A DNA stretch of 64,000 nt from Endotrypanum monterogeii (GCA_000333855.2 CM007323.1:199923-263922), one strand, 5' to 3'; shown: positions 41,901-50,867, numbered from the stretch's first letter. Made by a program: numbers and translations. Notes: a model not told the origin generated them from the letters alone.

Positions 41901-42773
41901 GTGTGCACGCCGGATGTACTCCATACCGAGTTGATGTTCCTCTTCTGAGTAGGCTTCTGCAGAGATCGATGCTCTGTCGTCAATCCTGCCTTCCGCAGCC
42001 GCCACAGCCTCGCGGCGGTTCCCCACCCGCTCCACGTCGTCGATAGACACGCGGCCATCCCTCGCAAAGGGGTTGAGTGTTTCAGAAAGCGCGATCAACA
42101 GGAGCACCATGTTCTCCGACGACAGCGCCCACCTTTGGGACATGAGCTCAAGCGAGCAGATGGCGCCGTGATGAATGAAAGCGGCGATGAGACGCGGTGC
42201 CACAACGAAGACGAGCGGCATACGTGCAATACAGCGTCTGCCCGCTTTGGATGCAGAGGAAGGGGAGGGAGAGGCAACGATATCTTCGTATGGCCGCCCG
42301 CGTCCTGAGGGTGTCAGCTGCTGAGGCTGGACCTCTGGTGTCTCCTCGCGGCACTCGCTGCGTGATGTGGCAGCCTGCAGCACACCCCCTCCACCTGATG
42401 AGCTCGGCATTGAGGGTTGTGGGGTTGCATCAGCTCTAGAGGCGACGATCGTGCTCGAGCCCGCGAGTTGTGCAGGCCGCTGGTGTGGCAACATAGTGTC
42501 TCTGGGATTGTTGCTCTTGTGCCGTGCCCTTCTTGCCACACCATTCTCCTCCTCTTTCTCTTTGCCACCGTCCTCGCTAAATACAAGTTCGAGCGATACG
42601 TAGAAGTCACTATTGTTTTCGTCCTTGTACAGCAGCTGCACAAACCACCTCGTGAGGTCATCATCGTCCACGAGCGCAATCTGCGAAATTCCCTGCGGTA
42701 TATTTCGCCCCCCGTTGCGCTTGAAGAACACAAACAACTTCTGCAGAAGTTGAAGATATTCCTTCGTCGGCAT
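35859..42773 (-). CDS. Giant protein: UBE2Q-like E2 fold plus parallel beta-helix
   Basis: The main frame gives 2304 residues. Residues 1-70 include DFYVSLELVFSED, like the strands of a ubiquitin-conjugating fold. After a low-complexity insertion (about 70-182) the fold resumes with LVFVVAPRLIAAFIHHGAIC and then SLELMSQRWALSSENMVLLL (about 186-226), closely resembling UBE2Q-type E2 enzymes, in which the Cys of this motif is catalytic; here it is Cys206. From about residue 560 the protein is built of short strands with turns, typical of a right-handed parallel beta-helix. Three strong units with the pattern NGyT-D...C...HVGvfv...A lie near residues 1085, 1370 and 1590. Long acidic and Ser/Pro-rich linkers separate the parts. 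The function is not known; an E2 or UEV with a beta-helix recognition platform is inferred. The last part is in a different frame (35129-35977). Confidence 0.7.
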   Translation of the reverse strand: MPTKEYLQLLQKLFVFFKRNGGRNIPQGISQIALVDDDDLTRWFVQLLYKDENNSDFYVSLELVFSEDGGKEKEEENGVARRARHKSNNPRDTMLPHQRPAQLAGSSTIVASRADATPQPSMPSSSGGGGVLQAATSRSECREETPEVQPQQLTPSGRGRPYEDIVASPSPSSASKAGRRCIARMPLVFVVAPRLIAAFIHHGAICSLELMSQRWALSSENMVLLLIALSETLNPFARDGRVSIDDVERVGNRREAVAAAEGRIDDRASISAEAYSEEEHQLGMEYIRRAHPHLFRRYVSGPLEASIYEPHKDVLVAGKCRSASRGGAIVAPTNTSTHRDSVGPSSSANAPQTALSMPSLIELGAAQGNGGSGGMARNSSGELAPPVLRDVSHLNTALYDALLGVYAPLLETAPVTASPPSPLLSPVSALQQLQRAAARGATPTTMLLDSPALLMSADGAQEGTSSTMATADGKSAATVPTISDVPPSGSRVDMTCELGSSLLSMYARPPARSCIAYAPTHSHRASGTDGAAPPPLQQRVAELWIPMELPSPPSPIASMPHGTEAGVSCDDAAVPLSLDVCLIGDAGDNLPRSRVACVLRNVRVSTVATRKSSGGSNSSGNSSRPWAANDVGHTASSSTMESSPPPQQVPPLRLSLPSSTATSSAGRVHTCLIPRGLTLRCTNMYLYGHLRVLGNLVLDNCIFVGTLTTEKLASLQVSHSHLALMPDVRLLQVPRPRSCCDESSCHRRGLQCAAPHSSASPADALRTAAKSVMAVAAVADPGLGAENVPPPALLYAQRRECLLILDSSRVEISEDTHVYRLMPDLHVPRAVAHGQQGSTREAKTEEDSVIFKTATRHLNQDKDADKFSFVRNDRECRGSDVSRATAPRERPTMAVLRSIILVSNQGRLRLVRCTVHPGRNTERTILAEQDAIVDMAYCTVTAATLSAVTVQGCRAYLEHCLFEGNHTTTYTATSDALLSRRGAVASEATGAAEQDGDHIRSGGGESAPSEHHEVRQQCLPPPVHVDDVTRTTGLHVELGGTLTSRYCVARHLYFGFCVITHSVANFYCCHADSDVVNGFTVDASAATLDGCSTRANHVGAFVLHKAKCIVTDDRYGSFPRRCRHLGEAHEAARRMVTEELEHQKEMKQDGSPTNASETEPSWESAAAANTARVALLARRHYAQTVRGSDTLDGAAPTPVVANDAPEFYPPTARIFSSPEQTLGFFGGRFGLEVRDAALKAIGVTLMNAQDACVYAYGNSTVELEECVLWSTAEDEAAASAAVETEETTLGTAESPTRENDNAAPLLPSVSPPQRSCGVKVVCADLKARQCLIAGHSFGLAAMQSAQVELLECFVTNAMNGYTIDRSQCQLRHCGADTSHVGVFAVNHARVEAASTPHVVGARMEGRTPPPLICGGVPAVLCGGVYGVECHSSEIQCTGITVLRGRDSGFNAYSGSVLHLSKCLVDMSPTDAASYVFHWPKNKGSPADKIDPVGPPHIWARHLKLGVRFAGVDEDMLQSASGVPPASSVPSPIRHSAPSVGTTGVKVWSDSRCYTHDTEARCVTFGFACLGPGAQLEAHHCTAKHVVNGYTTDGGVLRLTKCSARSDHVGVYILSNAHCVVRRGSYAANTYGIECRCSVLSLQGHVKIYNFSRIGLYLYDGAHCEADPDGVVNIHSRTTAAPQWPTARSVATPATQPEPSTVGCATRPTPSWKQKPRQPPKFLAMAPTVSCLNPKGGESLLELRPACIALADATVHVPQALLGGGARCGITCGDGATGFIGKCIVYDCSVVGVNIFAGGHLTLANCSLLCEQQYALIVRLGGVCRITRNAEDGEVGEARGNCRTKDIPPGPRLGAVVQYATCAVARIAAMPWRAIWQWAVQRDATDEAAALTGAAPIPEEGGNTGLAFRGMTARSLARRWAHGASTATGAPPSLWRSAPPAESRSAASPRTLATAIKPPVAIRGDGVHEVREALLSNNANEEVGGCRVVGSASAAQPSRLRWLSDDAHLCTPLAVRLDRSTMPGGPTHAEETPPGPATSEATASDPVLPPVRPVVCGSCIILGTCTIERVVLRPTSHLPQIFSDCSSASTAKGEERREEDKVAVMTTETTCTLTVPPMGAPHSLRKGQGGRTSPEPQRNAGLSHLADSTTSAARGGGDGIHAYQPAETRTPIKTEDDTASLPSVRMLRHLTSQPPGVYVGQQGQLNLIDCVVDVSLCSQPSLGAGCAEPLVSAVVTCEGPCAKLCCDYVRVVRGKGSGDEDYSAIMRKHADAPGAAQSVTLPMPPRHPCALGKRDVVSPFGPSQR

Positions 42774-44205
42774 CGGTTGCCGCTGTTAATGCCTTCTACA
42801 CGTCTCCCAGCTGTGTGTGTGTGTGGGTATGGGATGGGGAGGGGATGGCTCAGCTACGCTTTTGTTCGATTGTTTTTTTTTTCTTTCTACTCAAGGAGGC
42901 ACAAACACCCTAGAATGGCACGGGAGGGAGGGGAGAGAGGGAGGAGGAGGAGGGGGGGGAGGTGCGTTGTAGAGGAACCCCCCCTCCCCCCCCCGCCACA
43001 CACACACGCGCAGACCTGTCAGATTTTAGGAACCTGACTTAGCATGTATTAGTGGGGGAAAGGCGTGATGAGCGCGAGTTGGAGGTAGGGGGGGGGGTTG
43101 GGGGGGGGGTTGGTGTGAAGCCATATACCGGGTATGCATACATCCTGGTGAGGGAAAGGGTGATGTACGCATATATATATATATATATATAGTGTGTGTG
43201 TGTGTGGATGGAAGGATAGAAAGAGGGGTAAGCGGTGCGCTACAGGCCAAGCCATGACGGTCATCTGCTTACGATCGTTGCGTGGGAATGCCCTGTGTGC
43301 GTAGGTAGGTAGGCAGTTGCATGGTGACATGTGCATCACGCATCTCTATTCCCCCCTTGCTACAGTCATCTCTGCTTCTTCCCTATTCCCCCCCTTTTTT
43401 TTTGTTATTTTGTGTACTTCAACCCATCCGTTGACATTATTCAGCAGCGTTTGTGAGTTCGGGCACTGCGGAGGGGGCGATGACTGCAGCAGTAACACGG
43501 GTAGTGGTGGTGGCGCGATGGCAGACTCTTTACAGGAGGAGATCCAAACGAAAAGGAGAAGGAATGAGTTGAACAAACAAGAGACAGGGAGGTACAACAC
43601 AGAAAGGAAGGATGGAAGGCAGGGGGGGGGGAGGGGAGGGGAGGAATAAATAAATAAATAAATAAATACACACACACACACACACACACACGCACAGAGA
43701 CCTAATGGCAGAACTTACAAGAAACTTGTGCGCGCGAGTGTTGGTACACAGCTGCCATGAGGGAGAGTGTGTATGTATGCGGTGAAGAAACTGTGCGTGT
43801 GTGTACGTGCGCAGTGTCGCAAAGCACAACTTCACTGGTGTCAACACGTATCTGTCTGTGCACACTCACATCTTGGTGGTTGGCTGTCGAAGAGGGGTGT
43901 GGGTGTAGTGGGGTCGAGACTACCGAGAGGTCGAGGAGGGGGGAGGAGCAGGAGGAGGATCTGCTGCAGGGTCAGAGATCGGCAGCGGTGGGGCCTTTCA
44001 TGACAAAGGGCTCGATAATAATAAAACAAAAGCGGGTGAGAAGCGGGACGAGGGGGTGGGTGAGAAAAAGGACATTCTCCCACACACTGTTTGGAGCGTT
44101 CCGGATCCTCCTCTCTCGCTCTCTCCCCAGATCACACACACAAGAGAGTGCTCCCTTTTCTGCTCATCAGTGAGACATACACGCATGTGTACTCGTGAGT
44201 GTCGG
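42774..44205. repeat. Spacer with simple repeats
   Basis: No gene is supported. The stretch includes T- and GA-rich runs (42876-42960), a G/GGT-rich stretch (43087-43112), (TA)n plus (TG)n at about 43171-43206, (TAAA)n at about 43646-43668 joined to (CA)n at about 43669-43692, and GA-rich sequence near 43925-43965. It should contain the 3' UTR of the YbaK-like gene and the 5' UTR of the E2/beta-helix gene; a pyrimidine-rich run on the - strand at 42908-42960 could serve trans-splicing. Confidence 0.6.
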
Positions 44206-44955
44206 TTACACCATTGCTTCCACCGACTTGCTGGCCTCGTGTTCCATTTTCTTGGAGGCGATGTCACAGCTGTCGACCGCGCTTGTGGTGGTGGTGGTGC
44301 TCTTCATGGTGGTTGCGGAATCGCCTTCTGCAGGCGGCCACCATCCTTCGCAAAGGTCGACCCACTCGATCACGTTTGATGCGTACTGCTCCAGCTCATC
44401 TAAGGTTATTTTAATGCCGGAGTTTGATGTCCCCGCCGCCGGGTAGACGAAGGGGAAGCGCTTCAGCGACACATCCAGGTACACTTTGACGTTGTCTTGA
44501 AGACCGAAGGGGCAGACTCCCCCGGGTGGGTAGCCTGTGTATGGCTCAACCATTTCGCGCTTCAGCATATGGGGCTGACACCCAAATTTTTCCTTGTATT
44601 TCTTTGCGCTGACCTTCGCGTCACCCGCCGCGACGATCACAGCAACTTGACCGTCGTCAAGAGTCGTGGTGGGAGAGCCCGTAGATGGGGCGTTTGTGCT
44701 GTCACTTGCGCTTCCGGCTGTGTCGCTCTGGCTTTGCTTCCGCGTTCCAGAAACCTTCTTCTGGTGGGCTTTTGCCTCAGCCTTGCTCATTGGTCTCTTC
44801 TGCAAAAAGGAGAGCGACTTCGCGATATGCGCCGGGTCGCAGTTCAGCCGTGTCGCAGCGAGTTCGACGGTGGCGCTACTCTCCGAAAACTCGTGAATGC
44901 GCTCAAAGAGGAACTTTGCATTTCTCTCCATAAAATATTTCTTGCAACGCTCCAT
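44206..44955 (-). CDS. YbaK/ProRS-associated-domain aminoacyl-tRNA deacylase-like
   Basis: The 249-residue protein carries the YbaK/ProX editing-domain signature: AHIAKSLSFL, then VAVIVAAGDAKVSAKKYKEKFG, and the hallmark EPYTGYPPGGVCPFGL, followed by VKVYLDVSLKRFPFVYPAAG. These domains hydrolyse mischarged tRNAs such as Cys- or Ala-tRNA(Pro). A low-complexity Lys/Ser/Thr insertion of about 45 residues (about 53-100) interrupts the domain between its first helices and the AAGD strand. The C-terminal 35 residues are Thr/Ser-rich. The frame is open upstream through repeats coding for HTHTHT; the ATG at 44953-44955 is the natural start, just inside a pyrimidine-rich leader. Stand-alone cytosolic editing factor is the likely role. 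Confidence 0.85.
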   Translation of the reverse strand: MERCKKYFMERNAKFLFERIHEFSESSATVELAATRLNCDPAHIAKSLSFLQKRPMSKAEAKAHQKKVSGTRKQSQSDTAGSASDSTNAPSTGSPTTTLDDGQVAVIVAAGDAKVSAKKYKEKFGCQPHMLKREMVEPYTGYPPGGVCPFGLQDNVKVYLDVSLKRFPFVYPAAGTSNSGIKITLDELEQYASNVIEWVDLCEGWWPPAEGDSATTMKSTTTTTSAVDSCDIASKKMEHEASKSVEAMV

Positions 44956-44976
44956 GACTGCTCCTTGAGTCCTCCT

Positions 44977-45011
<35 letters not shown>

Positions 45012-45419
45012 TTCCTTTTTTTTTGTCAAATTTCGAGTTCAGCGTGTGATGGGGAGCCCTGTATGTGTATGTGTGTGTGTGTTGGAACAGGGTCGGGGTG
45101 GCAAAGAGGAGGGGGAGGGGTTGGAGGGCGAAGAAGAAGGTTTTTTTTTTTTTGTTGTGTGTGTGTGCACGGACGACAGAGAGGGGGAGCAAAGGGTGGC
45201 AGGTTGTCGGGGGTTGTGGAGAGGCAGGAAGCTGATACACTGTCGACCACACAAGCGCTCGAAAGTATTTCTTCTCCCCATACATAGTTACAGGGGAAAG
45301 GGCGTCGGTGCACATGTCTACCGTCGTCAGAGGAGTAGGCGAGGGGGAGGGGGAGAGGTTGAGTGAGGGAGGGGGGTGGGTGGGGTGGGGTGGGGCGAGA
45401 AAGTCGGCTTGTGTGCGTG
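44956..45419. repeat. Spacer with TG repeats
   Basis: The short spacer contains a T-run and (TG)n at about 44977-45010, (TG)n near 45061-45081, a T13-type run at 45139-45153 and GGGA/GGGGT-rich sequence at 45341-45398. On the - strand these are pyrimidine-rich leader sequence for the YbaK-like gene. No gene seen. Confidence 0.65.
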
Positions 45420-48400
45420 TTAGAGCAGGCGAGAGAGGGCTCTAGTGTACCCGAGAAAAACATCGCTCGTCTGTACGGGTGGTGGTGCTGCAGCGCGACG
45501 ACGTTGTTGGGTGGGGGGCGAGGAGGCAGAGACGGCGGCTGAGTGCTGCCGCCGCTGCCGCTGCGCAGCGTCCCGGATGGCTGCAGAGGCGTATCGCCGT
45601 GGGACCGATTGTTCTTGCTGGTCACCCTCATCTGCTTTCACCTTCGCTGCGGCCGACCGCTGGCGCTCCGCCTCGATTCGTGTCTTGGAGCGCTGCACCG
45701 CTGCGCGGACTCTCGGGGCGGCACGCAGGACGTCGTCGGGCATGTAGTATTTTTTGTTGGGCGGCGCAGCGTGGTCATTGGAGTAGGGGCGAGTGCAGCA
45801 CACGATGTCGGCCGTCACCAACGCGTCATGTACTGTCACCACTCGTCGCCAGTAGGTTGATGTCGCGATGCGGTGGTAGTGCGTCGCCATCGCAGCGCTC
45901 TTCTCTTTTTGCGAAGGGGAGGGCGGTGGCCGTGGGGGAATGCGACTGTGCATCACCTGCAGCATCCACGCGTACGCGAGCTCAATCACAAGGGGGTGAT
46001 GAGGACTATAGGGCATTTGAGTGGTCACGTGCTCACCGCTGCGCGTCGACGCATCGGATTCACTGGTGCCCCAAGCCTGTCGCAGCTTCTCCGTTGCCTC
46101 CAGCAGTGTCAGCAGCACCCGCGACAAGAGGGCTGGCGTAAAGGCGTGCGGGATGACATCGATGGAGATGATGCTGCGCGAGGTGTCGTCGAACACGAGA
46201 GACAGCAGCTCTGACATTTTGTGGAGGAGACGTGTCCTTTGATCGCTACTCCGCATCACCGAAAGAGTCCGCAGGTGGAAGCGACACAGCGCCTCCACAG
46301 TGCCGGGAAGGGCGCGTATGTCAATGAGGGTGAGCGACGTCGCCGAGCCAGTGGCGGACTCGGCTCTCGCCGATGCTGAGGTGGCATCGCACCGCGACGA
46401 CGGCGCGCTGGGTGCTTTTGTTTGGGTGGTGCGAAAGGGCTGGTGCGAGCCACCGTGGGCCTCGGGTTCCGTAGAAGACACCGCTGATAAAAGACGAAGG
46501 CCAACGTCCTCGTCCTCGTCCCAGTCCTCCCCGCTGGGCCTGATGGGAGATTCTATCTGTTTCGTGTCACCTAGCGCTGTACTGCCCACAGATCCGTCTC
46601 CACCGTGCTGGAGAGGTTCTCGCCAATCCATGTCACCTGCACCCGTCTCCACGTAGGCGCCGCGACCCTCCCCTGTGCCTCGGTCCTGTCGAGGTGAAGG
46701 GAGGTGTTGTGTCGGCGACAACAGGATACCCCGACGACGCCGCAGCTGCGTTATGAGACTGGTTTGCAGCACCTCCAGCAGGGTGGCATCACCACTGTGG
46801 TTCTCCCGTCGCCCAACGAGCCCCACCACCACCAGGGCCGACTCGGGATGGGCGCGGATGTAGGCCGTCAGTGGTGTCAGGAGCGCGGTAGCGAGGCCGT
46901 CGTGCCACCACTGCAGTTTTCCCAGAGCCCGAATGAAAAAGAGGAAGCTGGTCGAGTTTGTTTTGAGCAGCCGCGCCACCGACGCGTCTGCTGGGCCGAC
47001 GGGGTTTGCTGTGTCTGCCGTCGTCAACTCGGGGCATTGTGTTTGTTGTCTGTGTATTAACGTCACGGACAGAGACTCCGCGAGATAGTGAAACAGACGG
47101 CCGTTGGCCACGGGGTGTCTACTGAGGTCAAGCGCACGACGACGTGCTTTGCTCGTGGCAGATGCTAAGCAGGGGTCAATGGCGTGATCAGTGATCCCGG
47201 CAGCGTCTGCCGTGGTGGCGTCGGTGCACGCGCTCGTGTCATGGCTAGGTGCATGAGCGCTGTGGTCGACAGGGTGGCGTTGTTGGTTTGGGGAGTGACG
47301 CAGATAGGAAAGACGGAGGAGCTGCGCCTGGAAGCGAGCCATTGCGTCGAAGAGCAGACTGTAGTCGTCCACCGTAAAGGCCTTGGCGGTCACCGGTGGA
47401 CGTGCCCCCGTTGCCACAGAGAGGCGGCAGCGATCCACGTGGATGATAATAGTGTCCACGAGCGTTTCCAAGACTGCATCCATGTGCATCAGCCTTTGCT
47501 GCGCGAGGAGATGAAGTACTTGGAGCGAAACCGTGGCGTTCATGCAGGACACCTCGCGCGAGAGCCACTGCATGAGTACCTGACACAGGCGCACAGAAAA
47601 CGGCGTATCGTGGAACGGGGGCATGTCACGATGTTGCTTTGGGTGCCACTGGTGGTCGCTGCATGGCATGGCACTGCACACCAAGTCCCTGTCAGATGCC
47701 GTGGGTGGGGATATGCTCCGCGGTCGTATCTCCATATTGCTTTCCATGACATACACATCCATCCGATGGAGTGCGCCCAGCACGGCTGTGAGGAGTCGAT
47801 GGTTCGAGGTGTGTATGCACGCCTCTGACGTCAACACATTCTTCCTCACTTCATTCGCCTTGCTGTCATCGCCGTCAGCGGTGATTTGAGGGGACGAGGT
47901 GGTCTCGGCGAAGACGGAGGACAGTCGTCGCACGACTTCGTGAAGGCATTGCATGATGCGGCTGTAGTCCAGCCTACCCAGCTGTTTTTCGAGTTCGGAG
48001 CATAATCGTGCCTCGCTGAGTGTCATCAGCTGCGCCGCGTAGGCAGGAGAAAGGCTCAGAAGTGGATGATGCGCTGCCGACATGCGTTTCGTGGCGGCGT
48101 TCTCTGTGTTGCTCAGACCCCTCTGCAAGGATGGCCCAGACCGGCTCCAGAGCGCCTTGTCACTGCTGCGCAAGCCTACACCATTCGGTGAGCCCAAGGA
48201 AGTCGCCACCACCGCCGCCGCCGCCGGTGCTGCTGCTGCTGCTGTCTGTGTCGCAGTCACGGGGGCATCGGCATCGCCGCGCTGGACTTCAAAATGTGGT
48301 ACGCACCCTGCATTTTCCGAGCTCAGCTGCTGGAACACCTTTGCGAGGTCGGCCAAGGACACACTACCACCACCAGCACTATAGAGGCGGTGCGATGTGT

Positions 48401-48563
48401 GAAGCGGTGGCGGAAACCGAAGCTTTCTGATGCTCGGTGGGGAGACAACATAAGCGATGGCGCCCATCGGCGGTGACCCGGCAGACACACTCGCGCTCTT
48501 CTGACAGACGGAGCGGCGGCTTCCGCGCCACAATGCGGCACGACAACGCGTCGACAGGTCCAT
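45420..48563 (-). CDS. Large unrecognised protein, probably mitochondrial
   Basis: The frame encodes 1047 residues from the ATG at 48561-48563. The N-terminus MDLSTRCRAALWRGSRRSVC is rich in Arg and Ser with only one acidic residue, as in mitochondrial presequences. The body alternates Leu-rich helical stretches (for example VRLCQVLMQWLSREV, QVLHLLAQQRLMHMDAVLETL, LLRVLL-like segments) with Ser/Thr/Gly/Asp-rich linkers, suggesting an alpha-solenoid such as those of organellar RNA-binding proteins, but I do not see a clean repeat signature. The C-terminus is Arg/Gln/Ala-rich and ends FLGYTRALSRLL. I do not recognise the family. Confidence 0.65.
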   Translation of the reverse strand: MDLSTRCRAALWRGSRRSVCQKSASVSAGSPPMGAIAYVVSPPSIRKLRFPPPLHTSHRLYSAGGGSVSLADLAKVFQQLSSENAGCVPHFEVQRGDADAPVTATQTAAAAAPAAAAVVATSLGSPNGVGLRSSDKALWSRSGPSLQRGLSNTENAATKRMSAAHHPLLSLSPAYAAQLMTLSEARLCSELEKQLGRLDYSRIMQCLHEVVRRLSSVFAETTSSPQITADGDDSKANEVRKNVLTSEACIHTSNHRLLTAVLGALHRMDVYVMESNMEIRPRSISPPTASDRDLVCSAMPCSDHQWHPKQHRDMPPFHDTPFSVRLCQVLMQWLSREVSCMNATVSLQVLHLLAQQRLMHMDAVLETLVDTIIIHVDRCRLSVATGARPPVTAKAFTVDDYSLLFDAMARFQAQLLRLSYLRHSPNQQRHPVDHSAHAPSHDTSACTDATTADAAGITDHAIDPCLASATSKARRRALDLSRHPVANGRLFHYLAESLSVTLIHRQQTQCPELTTADTANPVGPADASVARLLKTNSTSFLFFIRALGKLQWWHDGLATALLTPLTAYIRAHPESALVVVGLVGRRENHSGDATLLEVLQTSLITQLRRRRGILLSPTQHLPSPRQDRGTGEGRGAYVETGAGDMDWREPLQHGGDGSVGSTALGDTKQIESPIRPSGEDWDEDEDVGLRLLSAVSSTEPEAHGGSHQPFRTTQTKAPSAPSSRCDATSASARAESATGSATSLTLIDIRALPGTVEALCRFHLRTLSVMRSSDQRTRLLHKMSELLSLVFDDTSRSIISIDVIPHAFTPALLSRVLLTLLEATEKLRQAWGTSESDASTRSGEHVTTQMPYSPHHPLVIELAYAWMLQVMHSRIPPRPPPSPSQKEKSAAMATHYHRIATSTYWRRVVTVHDALVTADIVCCTRPYSNDHAAPPNKKYYMPDDVLRAAPRVRAAVQRSKTRIEAERQRSAAAKVKADEGDQQEQSVPRRYASAAIRDAAQRQRRQHSAAVSASSPPTQQRRRAAAPPPVQTSDVFLGYTRALSRLL

Positions 48564-49057
48564 GTGGAACTTCAAGTAGAGAGTCGAGTACGTCGAGGTC
48601 ACACGCCGGTCCTCTTATTGTGTGGTGCTCGCGAGTACCCCTCCCTCCTCTTTTTTTTTTTTCGCGTAATTTCCCTTCGTTTGTGTGTTTGCATGTGTGT
48701 GTGATTGATTGATTGGAAGGACGGTTGGTGGGTCTCGTGCGACTCACTCGACGTGTGGAGATGAGGGGTGATACCGCGATACGAAAAGAATAAATGCATG
48801 AAGGCACCAGAGGAGGGAGGGGAGAGGCGCAGTTGGAGTGTGGGAGGGGAGTGACGAGGGGGAAGGGTGAGGTGAGGGCATGGTACCACTCTCACCTGGT
48901 GACTCATGGGCTGGCGCACCCCTCCGTGTGCGTATTTCTACGCCTGTGGAGGTGAGATAGGGGGGGGAGGTGAGGGAGGAAGGGGGGGACGACGAGCATC
49001 AAGGAATCGCCTTGCTTCGCGTGTAATACGAGCACCAATACAGGAATTACATCCAAG

Positions 49058-49103
<46 letters not shown>

Positions 49104-49139
49104 TGCAAAGAAATAGAGCAGGAGGTGATAAATGAGAAG

Positions 49140-49170
<31 letters not shown>

Positions 49171-49532
49171 TATTTCTGGGGGGAAAGGAACGCGATACAG
49201 ACGTTTAAGAGCTGCGCTTTGGGCAGATGTTGTGTGACCCTCCCCCCCAAAGCAGTATACTTACATATATATATATCAGTGTGTGTGTGTGTGTGTGTGG
49301 AGGGCAGAGAGGGCACCGGCTGCTCTTGCGGACATTTGGGCTCTGACAAATACCGAAAAAAACAACAAAAACTTTTCATGAAGATGCATAGGGGGAGGTG
49401 TACACACCGAGCTGCATATTACCTCGACTCCCACTCTCGGGAGATCTAATCGCCAGGGGCAGGACAATGTTCGGCGCTTTTGTCTCTCTCTCTCGCCCCC
49501 CCCTCCTTCGTCCCTGGACGGTCCATCGATGT
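48564..49532. repeat. Spacer with AC and TA microsatellites
   Basis: The spacer contains a T-run (48650-48662), G-rich tracts (48838-48860, 48960-48990), (AC)n at about 49060-49101, (TA)n at about 49149-49171, a second short (TA)n at 49263-49276 and (TG)n at about 49278-49299. No gene is supported. Confidence 0.65.
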
Positions 49533-50867
49533 TCAACATCCTTGGGAGAAGCGGCGAGATAGATGAGGTGGTGGCGGGCAAAGGATAAGTCGGTTCTGAT
49601 CGATCTGCTGCAGCAGCTGCGGGGGAGTTCGGACACACGGCGCTGTGAGCAACATGTCGACACGGCGGTAGACTGCCAGTTGTGTGGAAACCACGGTGGC
49701 GAGCGAAGGGGCGGTGGTGTCGCTCGTTGCCGCTGCCGTTGAGGCAACCGCGGGGGAGGGGAGGTCTGTGGCCTTCGGGAGGGACTCCTCTTCTTCCTCA
49801 TCGGCTGCCGCCTCGATTGCGCGACGTAGTCGAACCATCGTTGGGGTCGGTGACACAAGGTGACGGTAAGGACACACAATGTGGCGCCCAACAAGAGTCT
49901 TATCCGTATCGCTGATGCCAATCACAAGGGTGCGCACATGCATGGCTATGTCGACCTCTGTTGGTGTTGCTGGCGTCGCTGCGGTGTGGGTGCCGCCCTT
50001 GAGGTGAGGGGAGACTGGTGCAGCCGCAGAGGACGTGCCCATGCTGAGTGACGTCCTTTGGCCTCTTTCTGCTTTTGCTGTCGAGGGCTGCAGGATGAGG
50101 CGGTGGAGGTACTCGGCGAGGCGGTAGGTTTGACTGGTCAGCGGTGAGGGTCCGAGGGTCTTGCGCGACGCGATGATATCGAGAACGAGGTTCACCCGCA
50201 GTCCAGGCGAGTAGCACTGTTGTGTCGGCCCCGCCTTATCAGTGTCCACGGCGTTGTGCGAGAGAAGACTCCTCACAGACTGCTTTGTTTCGCGTTTTTC
50301 CTGCGTCGGCCATGTGTCCCGCAGCGCGTGTTGAGCGGTGTACAGGCGTTTTTGATCCAGCTTGCTCCTCAGAAATCCTTTTTCTTCGCTTTTCCCGTCA
50401 TGGTCGCGCTTAGCAGATGCGATGGCTGCTGATGTGGAGGTCCCCGTGGTTAGAGGCAAAGTCAGGGGCGTGCCGTTACCGCTCGAGCGCAAGACCTCTG
50501 CCATCTGCTCCTCGCTCGTTAGCGAGCAGAAATAAGCTGCGCTTATTTCGTAGTGCCTCTGCGCCTCCTGCATCATTGACTGGATTTTCTTCTTCAGTTT
50601 TGCCTTCAGCGTTGCCTCGGAGGCAAGCAGGGATACCGACTGCTGTCCGTAGACCCAGATGGAGTTGTCTGGGGAGCAGATGAGTTGGTCCGGAAGGTCA
50701 GCGAACATGTGGAAGGGTGGCGAGTAGGACGAAGGCGCCGTCGCTGCTCTGGCCTTGGGGCGTCCCTTTGGCCCCGCACCGGCGCTGTCGGCAGGTACTT
50801 GACGTTGGTTGCTTACTGTGCCAATTGTCGGAAGCCGGAACGCCGACGGCGAAGTCAGGGCAGACAT
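49533..50867 (-). CDS. Unrecognised 444-residue protein
   Basis: The ATG at 50865-50867 opens a frame of 444 residues. The N-terminal 50 residues are Ala/Ser/Pro-rich. Residues 52-118 look folded: HMFADLPDQLICSPDNSIWV is followed by a helical, possibly coiled-coil, stretch rich in Lys/Leu/Gln (EATLKAKLKKKIQSMMQEAQ) and AYFCSLTSEEQMAEVLR. A central segment VNLVLDIIASRKTLGPS and a later VRTLVIGISDTDKTLVGRHI look like structured strands, separated by Ser/Thr linkers. The C-terminus ends in a Pro-rich segment. I find no motif that points to a function. It lies between the mitochondrial candidate and COX17 on the same strand. Confidence 0.65.
   Translation of the reverse strand: MSALTSPSAFRLPTIGTVSNQRQVPADSAGAGPKGRPKARAATAPSSYSPPFHMFADLPDQLICSPDNSIWVYGQQSVSLLASEATLKAKLKKKIQSMMQEAQRHYEISAAYFCSLTSEEQMAEVLRSSGNGTPLTLPLTTGTSTSAAIASAKRDHDGKSEEKGFLRSKLDQKRLYTAQHALRDTWPTQEKRETKQSVRSLLSHNAVDTDKAGPTQQCYSPGLRVNLVLDIIASRKTLGPSPLTSQTYRLAEYLHRLILQPSTAKAERGQRTSLSMGTSSAAAPVSPHLKGGTHTAATPATPTEVDIAMHVRTLVIGISDTDKTLVGRHIVCPYRHLVSPTPTMVRLRRAIEAAADEEEEESLPKATDLPSPAVASTAAATSDTTAPSLATVVSTQLAVYRRVDMLLTAPCVRTPPQLLQQIDQNRLILCPPPPHLSRRFSQGC

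Noticed and set aside
43098..43116. GGGGTTGGTGTG, one base from minicircle CSB-3
   Set aside because: It lies in a G/T-rich simple repeat and no CSB-1 or CSB-2 is nearby; chance.
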